NCBI RefSeq assembly: GCF_001427985.1
Contig: NZ_LMSA01000001.1
Location: 67,629 to 131,628, forward strand
Direction: 5' to 3'
Length of the DNA stretch: 64,000 bases
Origin: Knoellia sp. Soil729
Lineage (GTDB): Bacteria; Actinomycetota; Actinomycetes; Actinomycetales; Dermatophilaceae
A program made the translations under genes and the position numbers. Shown here piece after piece: positions 46,604 through 56,913 of the stretch. The notes beneath the pieces are model-generated. The model saw only the letters and a program-made list of their open reading frames with translations. It had not been told where the DNA came from and did not search any database. Numbering within the stretch: the stretch's first letter is position 1; every line of letters starts with the position of its first letter.

Positions 46604-48469
46604 TCAGGTGGTGGGCGTCGAACCCGCCGTGACGACCTCGTGCTCGTGCCCGACCTCGGGAGCGAGCTCGGTCGCTGCGGCCGGGGTCGCCCCAGGCAGC
46701 GTCACGTGCTCGCCGACACCCTCGCCGGGCGCGGTCTGCTCATAGGTGAGCGTGAAGTCGTCGCCGTGGTCGGTGACACCGGCCACGATCGCCTGCTCCA
46801 CCGCGGCCACGGCATAGGCGCGCCGGACCACGAGCGGGTCGTTCGAGAGGTCCTTCACGAGCGCGACTGCCAACCCGACCATGACGAGCAGGAACGGCAG
46901 GGCCGCGATGATGGTGATGTTCTGCAGGCCCGAGAGCGCATCGGCGCCACCGACGATGAGCATCACCGCGGCGACGGCACCGGTGGCCGCACCCCAGAAG
47001 ATGACCGTCGGGCGGCTCGGCACCAGGGTCCCTCGCTCCGAGAGCGTGCCCATGACGATGGACGCGGCGTCCGCACCGGACACGAAGAAGATCGCGACGA
47101 GCAGCATGACGACGATCGAGGTGAGCGTTGCCAGCGGCATCGTGTCGAGCATGCTGAAGAGCGTCGCCTCGGGCGACTCGGCGCCGGCGAGGTCGGTGCC
47201 GCTGCGCTGGGTGAAGATGCCGGCACCACCGAAGACGGCGAACCAGACCAGCGACACCAGGCTGGGCACGAGCAGGACACCGGTGACGAACTGGCGGATG
47301 GTGCGACCACGCGAGATGCGGGCGATGAACATGCCCACGAAGGGCGTCCACGAGACCCACCAGGCCCAGTAGAAGATCGTCCAGCCCGAGAGCCACGTCT
47401 GCATGGCGTCTCCGCCCGCGGCGTCGGTGCGGGCCGACATCATGGCGAGGTCCTGGAAGTAGCTGCCCACGGCCGTCGGCACCAGGTTGAGGATGAAGAC
47501 CGTCGGGCCCACGACGAAGACGAAGACCGCGAGCGTGAGCGCCAGCACCATGTTGATGTTGGACAGCCACTGGATGCCCTTGGAGACACCGGAGACGGCC
47601 GAGAGGATGAAGCAGAGGGTCAGGACGGTGATGATCGTGACGAGGATGGCGTTGCTCGTGCCGTCGACACCGCCGACGATCTCGAGGCCGGAGCCGATCT
47701 GGAGCGCACCCAGCCCGAGGGAGGCGGCCGAGCCGAACAGCGTCGCGAAGATCGCCAGGATGTCGATGACGCGGCCTGCGGGGCCGTGTGCACGGCGCTC
47801 ACCGAGCAGGGGCGCGAAGGCGGAGCTGATGAGCAGCGAGCGTCCACGACGGAACACGCCGTAGGCCACGGCAAGGCCGACGACCGCATAGATCGCCCAC
47901 GGGTGCAGGGTCCAGTGGAAGAGCGTCGTCGCCATCGCGGTCTGGACGGCGTGCGCGTTGCCCGCCTCGCCGGTCCCGGGCGGCGGGGTGACGAAGTGCG
48001 CGACGGGCTCGGACACGCCGTAGAACATCAGGCCGATGCCCATGCCGGCCGAGAACATCATCGCGATCCACGACACGGTCCTGAACTCCGGCTGCTCGTC
48101 GTCGCGACCGAGCGGGATGCGACCGAACTTGCCCGCCGCCAGCCAGATGACGAAGACGACGAACCCGGAGGCCACGAGCGAGAAGAGCCAGCCCATGTTG
48201 TGCACGACCCAGCCCAGCCCGCTCGAGGAGGCCGACCCGAGGGTCTCGGTGCTGAGGAAGCCCCAGAGCACGAATCCGATCGCGATGGCGGCGGTGACGC
48301 CGAAAACGATGGTGTCGAGCTTCTGTGGGGCCGCGGCCTGGTGTTCCTCGACGGCGTGGTCGAGGGCTGGGTGGGGCGTCTCGTCGAGGAGGGGACCGTC
48401 GAGCACGTCGCGCTCTCCTGCGGCATCGCCCGGGGCTGAGGGGCCAGTTCTCAAAAGTTTCTGGTTCAC
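46604..48469 (-). CDS. BCCT-family betaine/choline/carnitine transporter
   Basis: Twelve-span osmolyte importer of 621 aa. Motifs: IAMMFSAGMGIGLMFYGVSEPV in the Gly-rich span, HWTLHPWAIYAVVGLAVAY, and the Trp-rich span FYWAWWVSWTPFVGMFIARISRGRTI, the BCCT hallmark with aromatic box. Long N- and C-terminal tails (about 50 and 80 residues) could be osmosensory, as in BetP. ATG at 48469. It is preceded by a 469-bp non-coding region. Confidence 0.92.
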   Translation of the reverse strand: MNQKLLRTGPSAPGDAAGERDVLDGPLLDETPHPALDHAVEEHQAAAPQKLDTIVFGVTAAIAIGFVLWGFLSTETLGSASSSGLGWVVHNMGWLFSLVASGFVVFVIWLAAGKFGRIPLGRDDEQPEFRTVSWIAMMFSAGMGIGLMFYGVSEPVAHFVTPPPGTGEAGNAHAVQTAMATTLFHWTLHPWAIYAVVGLAVAYGVFRRGRSLLISSAFAPLLGERRAHGPAGRVIDILAIFATLFGSAASLGLGALQIGSGLEIVGGVDGTSNAILVTIITVLTLCFILSAVSGVSKGIQWLSNINMVLALTLAVFVFVVGPTVFILNLVPTAVGSYFQDLAMMSARTDAAGGDAMQTWLSGWTIFYWAWWVSWTPFVGMFIARISRGRTIRQFVTGVLLVPSLVSLVWFAVFGGAGIFTQRSGTDLAGAESPEATLFSMLDTMPLATLTSIVVMLLVAIFFVSGADAASIVMGTLSERGTLVPSRPTVIFWGAATGAVAAVMLIVGGADALSGLQNITIIAALPFLLVMVGLAVALVKDLSNDPLVVRRAYAVAAVEQAIVAGVTDHGDDFTLTYEQTAPGEGVGEHVTLPGATPAAATELAPEVGHEHEVVTAGSTPTT

Positions 48470-48938
48470 GGGTGATTCGGCGCGAACGCCGCTCCTTCGC
48501 TGTTCTCGTCAGTTACGTATGTGTGTTGGTGGTGTCGTACGGCGCTGTGCAACCTGTCCACCATGCCGAAGAGTCGTGGCAATCTCAACTTCGCAGGGCA
48601 CGTGGCACCCGCCCCGGTATGCCGGGTGCGCACCTTCGCGGGTCGGCAGAGGTTCCGCTGTCGGCGGAAGGCCGCCACCTTCACCGAGCTCATGGGAGTC
48701 CTCGCGCTCCCCAAGGACACGGACGCTTCCGACATACCCGAGAGGCTCGAGACGGTCCTCGACGAGGTCACCATCTCTGCGCCGGTCGCTCGACCGGCAC
48801 TCACGATGGTGACCGCCGCTCCCATGGGAGCGCCGGTCGTCAGCCTGTGCCACCGTCGCGCGACCGGCGCAGATGTCAGGCCGCCTCAGGATTGCGAGGC
48901 GGGTGCGAGGCCACCTTCTCGGTGAACCCTTTGGCGGA
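48470..48938. other. Structured intergenic region between era and the BCCT gene
   Basis: 469 bp that should carry the promoter of the BCCT gene and the end of the era message. A plus-strand frame at 48563-48925 has G/C-rich third positions (120 codons, starts MPKSRGNLNFAGHV), but it has no recognisable family and no ribosome site, and its second half coincides with a large hairpin, so I do not call it a gene. A 7-bp stem ccgcctc/gaggcgg near 48881-48903 may terminate era. Confidence 0.5.
48776..48873. repeat. 98-bp hairpin with central palindrome
   Basis: Outer arms tctgcgccggtcgc (48776-48789) and gcgaccggcgcaga (48860-48873) are perfectly complementary. Inside lie a left gccggtcg/cgaccggc stem and a central 16-bp perfect palindrome cgctcccatgggagcg (48817-48832). 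It can fold as a cruciform or a branched RNA upstream of the BCCT gene. Confidence 0.75.
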
Positions 48939-49877
48939 TCAGAAACCCAGGCGCTGCAACTGTTTTGGGTCGCGCTGCCAGTCCTTGGCGATCTTGACGT
49001 GCAGGTCGAGGTGCACGCGCTGACCGAGCAGTCGTTCGATCCCCTCGCGTGCGGTGGCGCCGACCTCCTTGAGCCGGGATCCTCCCCGACCGATGATGAT
49101 CGCTTTCTGCGACGAGCGCTCCACGAAGACGTTGACCCGCACGTCCATGAGGGGCTTGCCCTCGGGCCGGTCCGCGCGGGGCAACATCTCCTCCACCACG
49201 ACGGCGAGCGAGTGCGGCAGCTCGTCGCGGATCCCCTCGAGAGCCGCCTCACGGACCAGCTCGGCGATCATGACCTCGTGGGGCTCGTCGGTGAGGACGT
49301 CGTCGGGATAGAGCGGACCGGGCGAGGGCGGCAGGTACTTCGAGATGACGGATGCCACGACGTCGACCTGGTCGCCACGGGTCGCGGAGCAGGGGACGAT
49401 CTCGGCCCACTCACCGAGCTGGTCGATGGCGATGAGGTGCTCGGCCAGCCGCTGCCGGTCGACCTTGTCGGACTTGGTGGCCAGAGCGATGATCGGGGTG
49501 CGCTTGGCCTGCCGGAGCTCGGCGAGCTCGCGCGCGATGAACTGGTCGCCGGGTCCGATGCGCTGGTCGGCCGGGAGGCAGAAGCCCACGACGTCGACGT
49601 TGAGCAACGTCTCGCGCACGAGGTCGTTGAGGCGCTCCCCGAGCAGGGTCCTCGGCTTGTGCAGCCCGGGGGTGTCGACGAGCACGATCTGGCTCGAGGG
49701 GCCGGTGACGATGCCGCGGATCGTGTGACGGGTCGTCTGCGGCTTGCTCGACGTGATGGCGACCTTCTCACCGACGAGGGCGTTGGTCAGGGTCGACTTG
49801 CCCGCGTTGGGGCGGCCGATGAGGCAGGCGAACCCCGCGACGTAGCCCGGGGCGTCAGGCGTGGCGTGGTCACTCAT
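48939..49877 (-). CDS. era: GTPase Era
   Basis: Ribosome-assembly GTPase that binds the 3' end of 16S rRNA; 312 aa. G1 GRPNAGKSTLTNAL, G3 DTPGLHKPRTLLG, G4 TKSDKVDRQ. The C-terminal KH domain contains IIIGRGGSRLKEVGATAREGIERLLG. ATG at 49877 lies 8 bp inside the end of the CNNM gene. The ybeY-CNNM-era order is conserved in actinobacteria. Downstream, the conserved neighbour recO is displaced by about 18 kb. Confidence 0.95.
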   Translation of the reverse strand: MSDHATPDAPGYVAGFACLIGRPNAGKSTLTNALVGEKVAITSSKPQTTRHTIRGIVTGPSSQIVLVDTPGLHKPRTLLGERLNDLVRETLLNVDVVGFCLPADQRIGPGDQFIARELAELRQAKRTPIIALATKSDKVDRQRLAEHLIAIDQLGEWAEIVPCSATRGDQVDVVASVISKYLPPSPGPLYPDDVLTDEPHEVMIAELVREAALEGIRDELPHSLAVVVEEMLPRADRPEGKPLMDVRVNVFVERSSQKAIIIGRGGSRLKEVGATAREGIERLLGQRVHLDLHVKIAKDWQRDPKQLQRLGF

Positions 49878-51171
49878 GGGCGCTCCAGGTGTCGGCGTGG
49901 TGCATCATCTCGCGCTCGGCCGGTGCGACGCGCTCGACGATGACGGTGGCGATGCGGTGCCTGCGTCCGGCCATGCGTTCGGCCGTGAGGCGCAGGCCGG
50001 CCACCTCGCACGTGGAGCCGAGGATGGGCACTCGGCCCAGGGTCTTGCCGATGAGGCCACCCACGGTGTCGACCTCGTCCTCCTCGATCGTCACGCCGAG
50101 CTCCTCGGCCAGGTCGTCGATGTCCATGGTGGCGTCGACCCGCCAGCGCCCGTCGTCGAGCTGCTCGAGGTCAGGGGTCTCGCGGTCGTACTCGTCGGCG
50201 ATCTCCCCGACGATCTCCTCGATGATGTCCTCGATCGTCACGAGCCCGGCGGTGCCTCCCCACTCGTCGATGACGAGGGCGAAGTGCGTCTGGTCGCGCT
50301 GCATCTCGCGCAGCAGGACGTCGACCGGCTTGGACTCGGGGATGAAGGGCATGGGCCGCATGAGCTCGGAGACGGGCATCGCGGAGCTCGCGGGGTCGGA
50401 GGTGACCCGGCGCACGACGTCCTTGAAATACAGGAGGCCGAGCACGTCGTCGGAGTCCTCGCCCGTGACGGGGATGCGTGAGTAGCCACTGCGCAGGAAG
50501 AGGTTCATGGCCTTGCGGGCTTCACGGCCGGAGTCGATGGTCACCATGTCGGTGCGCGGGACCATCACCTCGCGGGCCAGGGTGTCGCCCAGCTCGAAGA
50601 CCGAGTGGATCATCTGGCGCTCGCCCGCCTCGATGAGCGAGGACTCCCCCGCGAGGTCGACGAGGTCGCGCAGCTCGGACTCGCTCTCGAACGGACCGTC
50701 GCGGAAGCCACCGCCCGGCGTCACGGCGTTGGCCATGAGGACGAGCAGGCGCGAGAGCGGCCCGAGGACCCGCCGGACCCAGATCGCGATGGGTGCCGCG
50801 ACGAGCGACACCGACGTGGCGTGCTGTGCGCCGAGCGTGCGCGGCGAGACGCCGACCAGGGCGAAGGACACGACCGCCATGAGGACGATCGCCGTCAGCA
50901 GGGGCATCCACGTGCCGTCCACGACCCGGTGCACGGCCACGGTCACGAGCACCGCCGTGGTCATCTCGGCGATGACGCGCACGAAGGCCAGGACGGAGAG
51001 GTAGGCCGCGCTGTCGGCCACGACGGTGGACAGGGCCCTGGAGCCGGCGCGGCCGTCCTCGAGGAGGTCGTGTGCCCGCACGCGGGAGACGCGGGAGATG
51101 GCAGCCTCGGCAGCCGAGAGGGCGAAGGCCAGGATGATACCGAGAATGCTGATGACGATGAGCCTGGTCAT
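49870..51171 (-). CDS. CNNM/CorC-type transporter-associated protein
   Basis: Membrane protein of 433 aa (hemolysin C family). The N-terminal DUF21 region has four membrane spans. Two CBS domains follow (VMVPRTDMVTIDSG, then VLGLLYFKDVVRRV and FVIDEWGG-like LVIDEWGGTAGLVTIEDIIEEIVGEI). A C-terminal CorC_HlyC domain ends the protein. Related proteins take part in magnesium or cobalt efflux. ATG at 51171, 52 bp after ybeY. Confidence 0.9.
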   Translation of the reverse strand: MTRLIVISILGIILAFALSAAEAAISRVSRVRAHDLLEDGRAGSRALSTVVADSAAYLSVLAFVRVIAEMTTAVLVTVAVHRVVDGTWMPLLTAIVLMAVVSFALVGVSPRTLGAQHATSVSLVAAPIAIWVRRVLGPLSRLLVLMANAVTPGGGFRDGPFESESELRDLVDLAGESSLIEAGERQMIHSVFELGDTLAREVMVPRTDMVTIDSGREARKAMNLFLRSGYSRIPVTGEDSDDVLGLLYFKDVVRRVTSDPASSAMPVSELMRPMPFIPESKPVDVLLREMQRDQTHFALVIDEWGGTAGLVTIEDIIEEIVGEIADEYDRETPDLEQLDDGRWRVDATMDIDDLAEELGVTIEEDEVDTVGGLIGKTLGRVPILGSTCEVAGLRLTAERMAGRRHRIATVIVERVAPAEREMMHHADTWSAHE

Positions 51172-51222
51172 GGGCCCACCGCCGGGGTCCCCGGCACCGC
51201 GAGGGTACCGGGACTGGCTGGG

Positions 51223-51686
51223 TCAGGCACCGGGTCGGCCCCTCGTCGCGAGGAAGGTGAGCAGGAGCTGGCGCTGCAGCTCGAACATCTCGTGTTCTTC
51301 CTCGGGCTCGGCGTGGTCGTAGCCAAGCAGGTGGAGGATGCCGTGGGTGGTGAGGAGGAGCAGCTCCTCCTCGGTGGCGTGGCCGGCGTCGGTCGCCTGC
51401 TTCTGCGCCACGCTGGGGCACAGGACGATGTCGCCGAGCACACCCTCCTCGAGGTCCTCGTCCTCGCTGCCGGGGCGCAGCTCGTCCATGGGGAAGCTCA
51501 TCACGTCGGTCGGCCCGGGCAGGTCCATCCACTGCACGTGGAGGGTCTCCATCGCAGCTTCGTCGACCAGTCGGAGGCAGAGGTCGGCCTGGGGATGGAC
51601 CTTCATCTCCCCCAGCACGTAGCGGGCACACGCGACCAGCTCGAGCTCGTCGAGCGCGAAGTCGGTCTCGTTGAGGACGTCGATGC

Positions 51687-51690
<4 letters not shown>
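51223..51690 (-). CDS. ybeY: rRNA maturation endonuclease YbeY
   Basis: Single-strand endoribonuclease involved in 16S rRNA 3' maturation, 155 aa. The zinc triad is visible as HGILHLLGYDHAEPEEEHEMF (H-x3-H-x5-H). ATG at 51690 overlaps the phoH stop by 4 bp, in keeping with the conserved phoH-ybeY pairing. Confidence 0.95.
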
Positions 51691-52757
<1,067 letters not shown>

Positions 52758-52782
52758 GTCACCCCTGAGTCTACGGTTCCGC

Positions 52783-53142
52783 TCAGCCCGGGGGCCATTC
52801 CATCGACCGGCCACCGAGGACGTGGACGTGGGCGTGGAAGACGAGCTGGTTGGCCGCGGCCCCCGTGTTGGCCACGGTGCGGTAGCCGGCATCGAGCCCC
52901 TCCGAGTCGGCGACGACCGGGATGAGCCGCATGAGGTCGACGAGCTCGTCGGGCGCGGCAGCGGTGAGCGCTGCCACATCGGGCACGTGACGACGGGGAA
53001 TCACGAGGACATGCGTCGGCGCCTGGGGCGTGATGTCGCGAAAGGCGATGCTGTGCTCGCTCTCGTGGACGATCGTCGCCGGGACGTCGCCGGCAACAAT
53101 CTTGCAGAAGAGGCAGTCGGGGTCGCTCTGCACCGTGCTCAT
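52783..53142 (-). CDS. HIT-family nucleotide-binding protein
   Basis: Histidine-triad hydrolase of 119 aa, HinT-like. N-terminal CLFCKIVAGDVPATIVHE with a probable zinc Cys pair, and the triad HAHVHVLGG near the end. It probably hydrolyses nucleoside phosphoramidates. ATG at 53142; 26 bp upstream of phoH on the same strand, and divergent from the sigma factor gene with a 51-bp gap. Confidence 0.92.
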   Translation of the reverse strand: MSTVQSDPDCLFCKIVAGDVPATIVHESEHSIAFRDITPQAPTHVLVIPRRHVPDVAALTAAAPDELVDLMRLIPVVADSEGLDAGYRTVANTGAAANQLVFHAHVHVLGGRSMEWPPG

Positions 53143-53193
53143 GGGACCGACAGTAAACCGATGTGCGGCGCTACGCGTCCTCCAGGCGTGACA

Positions 53194-53733
53194 ATGACCC
53201 CCGTGGGCACACGACGGGACGCCGCGGCGCGCGCAGCCGCCGACGATGGCGTCTCCACGCTGTATGCCGTCCACTGGCGTCCCATGGTCCGCCTCGCCTG
53301 GCTCTTCGTGCACGACGACCTCCTCGCCGAGGAGATCGCGCAGGACGCCTTCGTCTCGCTCCACCGCAAGTGGAACGACGTCCGTGAGGGTCGCGGCGCG
53401 GCATACCTGCGTCAGTGCGTCGTCAACGGTGCGCGCTCAGCACTGCGGCACCACAAGGTCGAGCAGCGCTACCTGGAGTCGACCCGGGCCAGGGGCCGCC
53501 TGCACGTCGCGAGCGCGGAGGACGAGGCACTGTCGGTCACCGGCGCCGACGAGCTCTTCGGTCGCCTGCAGCGGCTCCCGGACCGCCAGCGAGAGGTGCT
53601 CGTCCTGCGCTACTTCCTCGACCTCAGCGAGGCCCAGATCGCCGAGACGCTGGGCATCGCGCCCGGGTCGGTCAAGGCGCACGCCCACCGCGGCCTCGCC
53701 GCGCTGCGCACCCAGATGGAGGAGCGGACATGA
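53194..53733 (+). CDS. SigE-family RNA polymerase sigma factor
   Basis: ECF-like sigma factor of 179 aa. Region 2 reads RLAWLFVHDDLLAEEIAQDAFVSLHRKW; region 4 reads LPDRQREVLVLRYFLDLSEAQIAETLGIAPGSVKAHAHRG. The TIGR02983-type SigE family is abundant in actinobacteria. ATG at 53194. It overlaps the next gene by ATGA, so the two are co-expressed. It is inserted between the HIT gene and rsmE, which are close neighbours in related genomes. Confidence 0.9.
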   Translation: MTPVGTRRDAAARAAADDGVSTLYAVHWRPMVRLAWLFVHDDLLAEEIAQDAFVSLHRKWNDVREGRGAAYLRQCVVNGARSALRHHKVEQRYLESTRARGRLHVASAEDEALSVTGADELFGRLQRLPDRQREVLVLRYFLDLSEAQIAETLGIAPGSVKAHAHRGLAALRTQMEERT

Positions 53734-54821
53734 CGACCCACGAGGACCAGTCGCAGACCGAGCGCGAGCTGCGCGCGGCTCTCGCCGACCGGGCACGGGA
53801 GATCCAGCCGTCCTCACGTCTGGAGGCGATCCTCAGCGAGGCGTCGGCTCAGGAGGAAGGGCCGAGCCGCTCCCGGTGGCTCGCCGGAGTCGGCGTCGCA
53901 GCGGCCGCCGCCGTCGTGGCGGCCACGGTGTGGGCGAGCTGGCCGGACACCGACCCCACACTGCCCGGAGGCCCGGCGAGCGCATCCTCGAGCCCCACGG
54001 CCACCGTGCCGACGCCCTCGGCCTCCTCCTCACCGTCGACGTCGACCGACTCACCCTCGAGCCCGGCACCCTCGAGCCCGGCGCCGTCGGGCACGGCGCC
54101 GTCGGGTGCGACGTCGGTCGTGGCGCAGGCCATCTACCGGGTGGGCACCAACGGTGGCAGCACGAACCGACCGGGGCTCGTGCGCGAGTTCCGGTCCGCA
54201 GCCGTCGGCGGCTCTGAGCCCGCCCGTGTGTCGTCGGCCGTGGCCGAGTCACTGCGCCGCACACAGCTGTGGGACGGCGTCACCCTCGACGGCGTGGAGG
54301 TCACCAGCGGCGGCATCACCCTGCGGCTCAGCGGATCCGGCGACCGAGCACCCGACTCGGACCGAGCCCGGCTGGCCGTCGCGTCACTCGTCTGGACGGC
54401 GCAGGCTGCCGTCGGTCGCGGTGACCAGCCCGTGACGATCCGTCCTGGCGACGGCGGGGAGCTCCTGGGCCGCCTCAGCTCTGCGAAGCCCTTCACCCGG
54501 GCGGGCACCGCACCAGAGGCGCTGTGCGACATCTGGGTCGACACCCCCGCGCCGGGCGCGACGCTGGCGCCCTCGAAGCCGGTGGTCGTTCGCGGTCAGG
54601 CCGTGGCGTTCGAGGCCACCGTCGAGTGGCAGCTGCGGCGTGGAGATGCAAGCGTGCGCGACGGCTTCGTGACGGCGTCCATCGGCGCACCGTCGAGGGG
54701 AACCTTCACCGTCGACCTCGGACGGCTCGACTCCGGAACCTATACGTTCCGCGCGTTCACGAGCTCGGCCAAGGACGGGTCCACGCTGGCTGAACGTGTC
54801 GTGACGTTCAGCGTGGGCTGA
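53730..54821 (+). CDS. Membrane-anchored GerMN/Gmad2 domain protein (sigma factor partner)
   Basis: Protein of 363 aa. The N-terminal 45 residues are cytoplasmic and short for a zinc anti-sigma domain. One membrane span is at about 50-70 (WLAGVGVAAAAAVVAATVW). A Ser/Thr/Pro linker (80-130) leads to a GerMN-like domain (about 135-255), then a Gmad2 immunoglobulin-like domain with CDIWVDTPAPGATL and GTFTVDLGRLDSGTYTFRAF. By position and topology it is the likely anti-sigma or sensor for the upstream sigma factor, though no HCC zinc motif is present. ATG at 53730 in an ATGA overlap. Confidence 0.8.
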   Translation: MTTHEDQSQTERELRAALADRAREIQPSSRLEAILSEASAQEEGPSRSRWLAGVGVAAAAAVVAATVWASWPDTDPTLPGGPASASSSPTATVPTPSASSSPSTSTDSPSSPAPSSPAPSGTAPSGATSVVAQAIYRVGTNGGSTNRPGLVREFRSAAVGGSEPARVSSAVAESLRRTQLWDGVTLDGVEVTSGGITLRLSGSGDRAPDSDRARLAVASLVWTAQAAVGRGDQPVTIRPGDGGELLGRLSSAKPFTRAGTAPEALCDIWVDTPAPGATLAPSKPVVVRGQAVAFEATVEWQLRRGDASVRDGFVTASIGAPSRGTFTVDLGRLDSGTYTFRAFTSSAKDGSTLAERVVTFSVG

Positions 54822-54848
54822 TCACACGCCGGCGGGCAGCGGCCCTGG

Positions 54849-55592
54849 TCAGCGCCAGCGGCTCGCCGCGCTGAGCACCGCGAGTGCTGCGGGGCCGGCG
54901 CTCGAGGATCGCAGGACGGTCTCACCCAGTCGCACGACCTCGGCTCCTGCGTCGCCGAAGGCGGCGAGCTCCTCGGGAGCAATTCCGCCCTCGGGGCCCA
55001 CGACGACGATGACGTCGCCCTCGGTCGGCAGCGTCAGGGCTGCCAACGGGACGTCCGCGTCCTCGTGCAGGACGTATGCCGTTGCGCCCTCGGCGATCCT
55101 GGCCGCCAGGGACGACGTGGTCGCCGCGGGCGCGAGGACGGGTCGGCGAGCCCGACGCGACTGCTTCGTCGCGGCGACGAGGACCGCGTCCCACTTGGCC
55201 CACGCCTTGGCGCCACGGTCACCGCGCCACTGCACGATGCTGCGGCTGGCCTGCCAGGGCACGACCTCGTCGACGCCCAGCTCGGTGGCCGCCTCGATGG
55301 CCTGGTCGTCGCGGTCCCCCTTGGTCAGGGCCTGCACGAGGACGAAGCGAGGGCTGTGCTCGGGCACGTCCTCGACCTCGTCGGCCCGCAGGGTGAGCCG
55401 GTCCTTCTCGACCGAGACCACCTCACCCGTGACGACCCGGCCGGCGCCGTCGGCGAGCCTGAGCCGCTCCCCCGGCTGGGTGCGCTTGACCGTGGCCGCG
55501 TGCCGCCCCTCGGCCCCGTCGAGCACGACGACGTCACCCACCGTCGTGGTGTCGAGCGCCCCAGCAGCCAGCAGATAGAGGTGAAGGCTCAC
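54849..55592 (-). CDS. rsmE: 16S rRNA (m3U1498) methyltransferase
   Basis: SPOUT methyltransferase, 247 aa. N-terminal PUA-like domain (GAEGRHAATVKRTQPGERL), C-terminal knot with VVVGPEGGIAPEELAAF and RLGETVLRSSSAGPAALAVL for AdoMet binding. GTG at 55592. It is usual downstream of dnaJ, as here; the gap holds an inverted repeat. Confidence 0.93.
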   Translation of the reverse strand: MSLHLYLLAAGALDTTTVGDVVVLDGAEGRHAATVKRTQPGERLRLADGAGRVVTGEVVSVEKDRLTLRADEVEDVPEHSPRFVLVQALTKGDRDDQAIEAATELGVDEVVPWQASRSIVQWRGDRGAKAWAKWDAVLVAATKQSRRARRPVLAPAATTSSLAARIAEGATAYVLHEDADVPLAALTLPTEGDVIVVVGPEGGIAPEELAAFGDAGAEVVRLGETVLRSSSAGPAALAVLSAASRWR

Positions 55593-55612
55593 GAGGACAC
55601 CCCTACGGCCAA

Positions 55613-55683
55613 CTGGTGAGATGTGGCAACGCGCGCGTTTGGGACGAAGTCACAACTGAGCGCGTGTTGCCACATCTCACCAG
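55613..55683. repeat. Inverted repeat between dnaJ and rsmE
   Basis: Arms of 23 nt (55613-55635 and 55661-55683) with one mismatch; outer part ctggtgagatgtggcaac. The 25-nt loop cgtttgggacgaagtcacaa... is closely related to the loop of the 59.5 kb element. Read on the minus strand it contains TTGTGACTTCGTCC. Spans the gap between dnaJ stop and rsmE start. Confidence 0.88.
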
Positions 55684-55702
55684 GCCAAGTGCGTTGCACG
55701 AG

Positions 55703-56833
55703 TCAGCGGACCTTGAAGGCGTCGCGGAGCTTGCCGAACAGCGAGCCCTCGGCCGGGTTGGCCAGGAGACCGGTCGGCTTCTCCTCGTCGCGCAGGGTGG
55801 CGAGGCGGCGCAGCAGCTCCTCCTGCTCCTGGGTGAGCTTCGTGGGCGTCTGCACCATCGCGTGGATGATGATGTCGCCGCGGCCGGAGCCCCGCAGGTG
55901 CGTCACTCCGAGACCTCTCAGCAGGATCTGCTCACCGGACTGGATGCCGCTGCGGACCTCGAGGTCGCTCACGCCGTCGAACGTCTCGAAGGGCACGGTG
56001 GCACCGAGTGCGGCTGCGGTCATGGGCAGCTCCAGCGTTGCGTGCAGGTCGTCGCCCTGGCGCTGGAAGCGCTTGTCGCCGCGCACCGCCACCTCGACGT
56101 AGAGGTCGCCGGCCGGACCGTTGCCAGCACCGACCTCACCCTCACCGGCGAGCTGAATGCGGGTCCCGGTGTCGACGCCTGCGGGAACACGGATCGTCAT
56201 GCTGCGGCGGGTGCGCACCCGCCCGTCGCCCGAGCACTCGTAGCAGGGAGCCTCGATGACCTGACCGGTCGCCTGGCAGTTGATGCAGGGACGGGAGGTC
56301 ATGACCTGGCCCAGGAAGCTGCGCTGCACCTGCTGGACCGAACCCTGCCCCTGGCAGACGTCACACGTGCGGGTGCCGGTGCCCGGCTGGGTGCCGGCGC
56401 CGTGGCACGTGCTGCAGCCGACGGCCGTGTCGACGACGAGCTCCTTCTCGGCGCCGAAGACGGCATCGACGAGGTCGAGGTCGAGCCGCACGAGGGCGTC
56501 CTGCCCCCGCGACTGGCGCGAGCGCGGCCCGCGGCCCTGGGGCTGCCCGGCACCCTGCCCGAAGAACGCGTCCATGATGTCGCTGAAGGCGAAGCCCTGG
56601 CCGAAGCCTGCGGCGCCCCCCGCATAGGGGTCCGAGCCCATGTCGTAGTTCCGGCGCTTCTCCGGGTCGGAGAGCACGTCGTAGGCCTGTGAGACCTTCT
56701 TGAACTGCTCCTCGGCCTCGGGGCCGGGGTTGACGTCGGGGTGGAGCTTGCGGGCGGAGCGGCGGTAGGCCTTCTTGATGTCGTCGGCGGTCGCGTCGCG
56801 GGCCACGCCGAGGTCGGCGTAGTAGTCGTTCAC
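55703..56833 (-). CDS. dnaJ: Chaperone DnaJ
   Basis: Hsp40 co-chaperone of DnaK, 376 aa (DnaJ2 type). J domain with HPD in [18 protein letters not shown]-rich linker near 70-105, zinc domain with four CxxCxGxG-type repeats ([32 protein letters not shown]), then the substrate-binding C-terminus. GTG at 56833. It lies 80 bp downstream of hrcA, so the CIRCE site should control both. Confidence 0.95.
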   Translation of the reverse strand: MNDYYADLGVARDATADDIKKAYRRSARKLHPDVNPGPEAEEQFKKVSQAYDVLSDPEKRRNYDMGSDPYAGGAAGFGQGFAFSDIMDAFFGQGAGQPQGRGPRSRQSRGQDALVRLDLDLVDAVFGAEKELVVDTAVGCSTCHGAGTQPGTGTRTCDVCQGQGSVQQVQRSFLGQVMTSRPCINCQATGQVIEAPCYECSGDGRVRTRRSMTIRVPAGVDTGTRIQLAGEGEVGAGNGPAGDLYVEVAVRGDKRFQRQGDDLHATLELPMTAAALGATVPFETFDGVSDLEVRSGIQSGEQILLRGLGVTHLRGSGRGDIIIHAMVQTPTKLTQEQEELLRRLATLRDEEKPTGLLANPAEGSLFGKLRDAFKVR

Positions 56834-56913
56834 TGTGGTGGACGTCCTTCGCTGGGATCTGTTGCGGTCAGGTGGGGCTGGAGTCGATCGGTCAGGAGGT
56901 GGTTGTGTGCGGG

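Noticed and set aside
48563-48925. A 120-codon plus-strand gene
   Set aside because: No ribosome site, no recognisable family, and its second half overlaps a large hairpin. Third-position GC alone is not enough in this genome.
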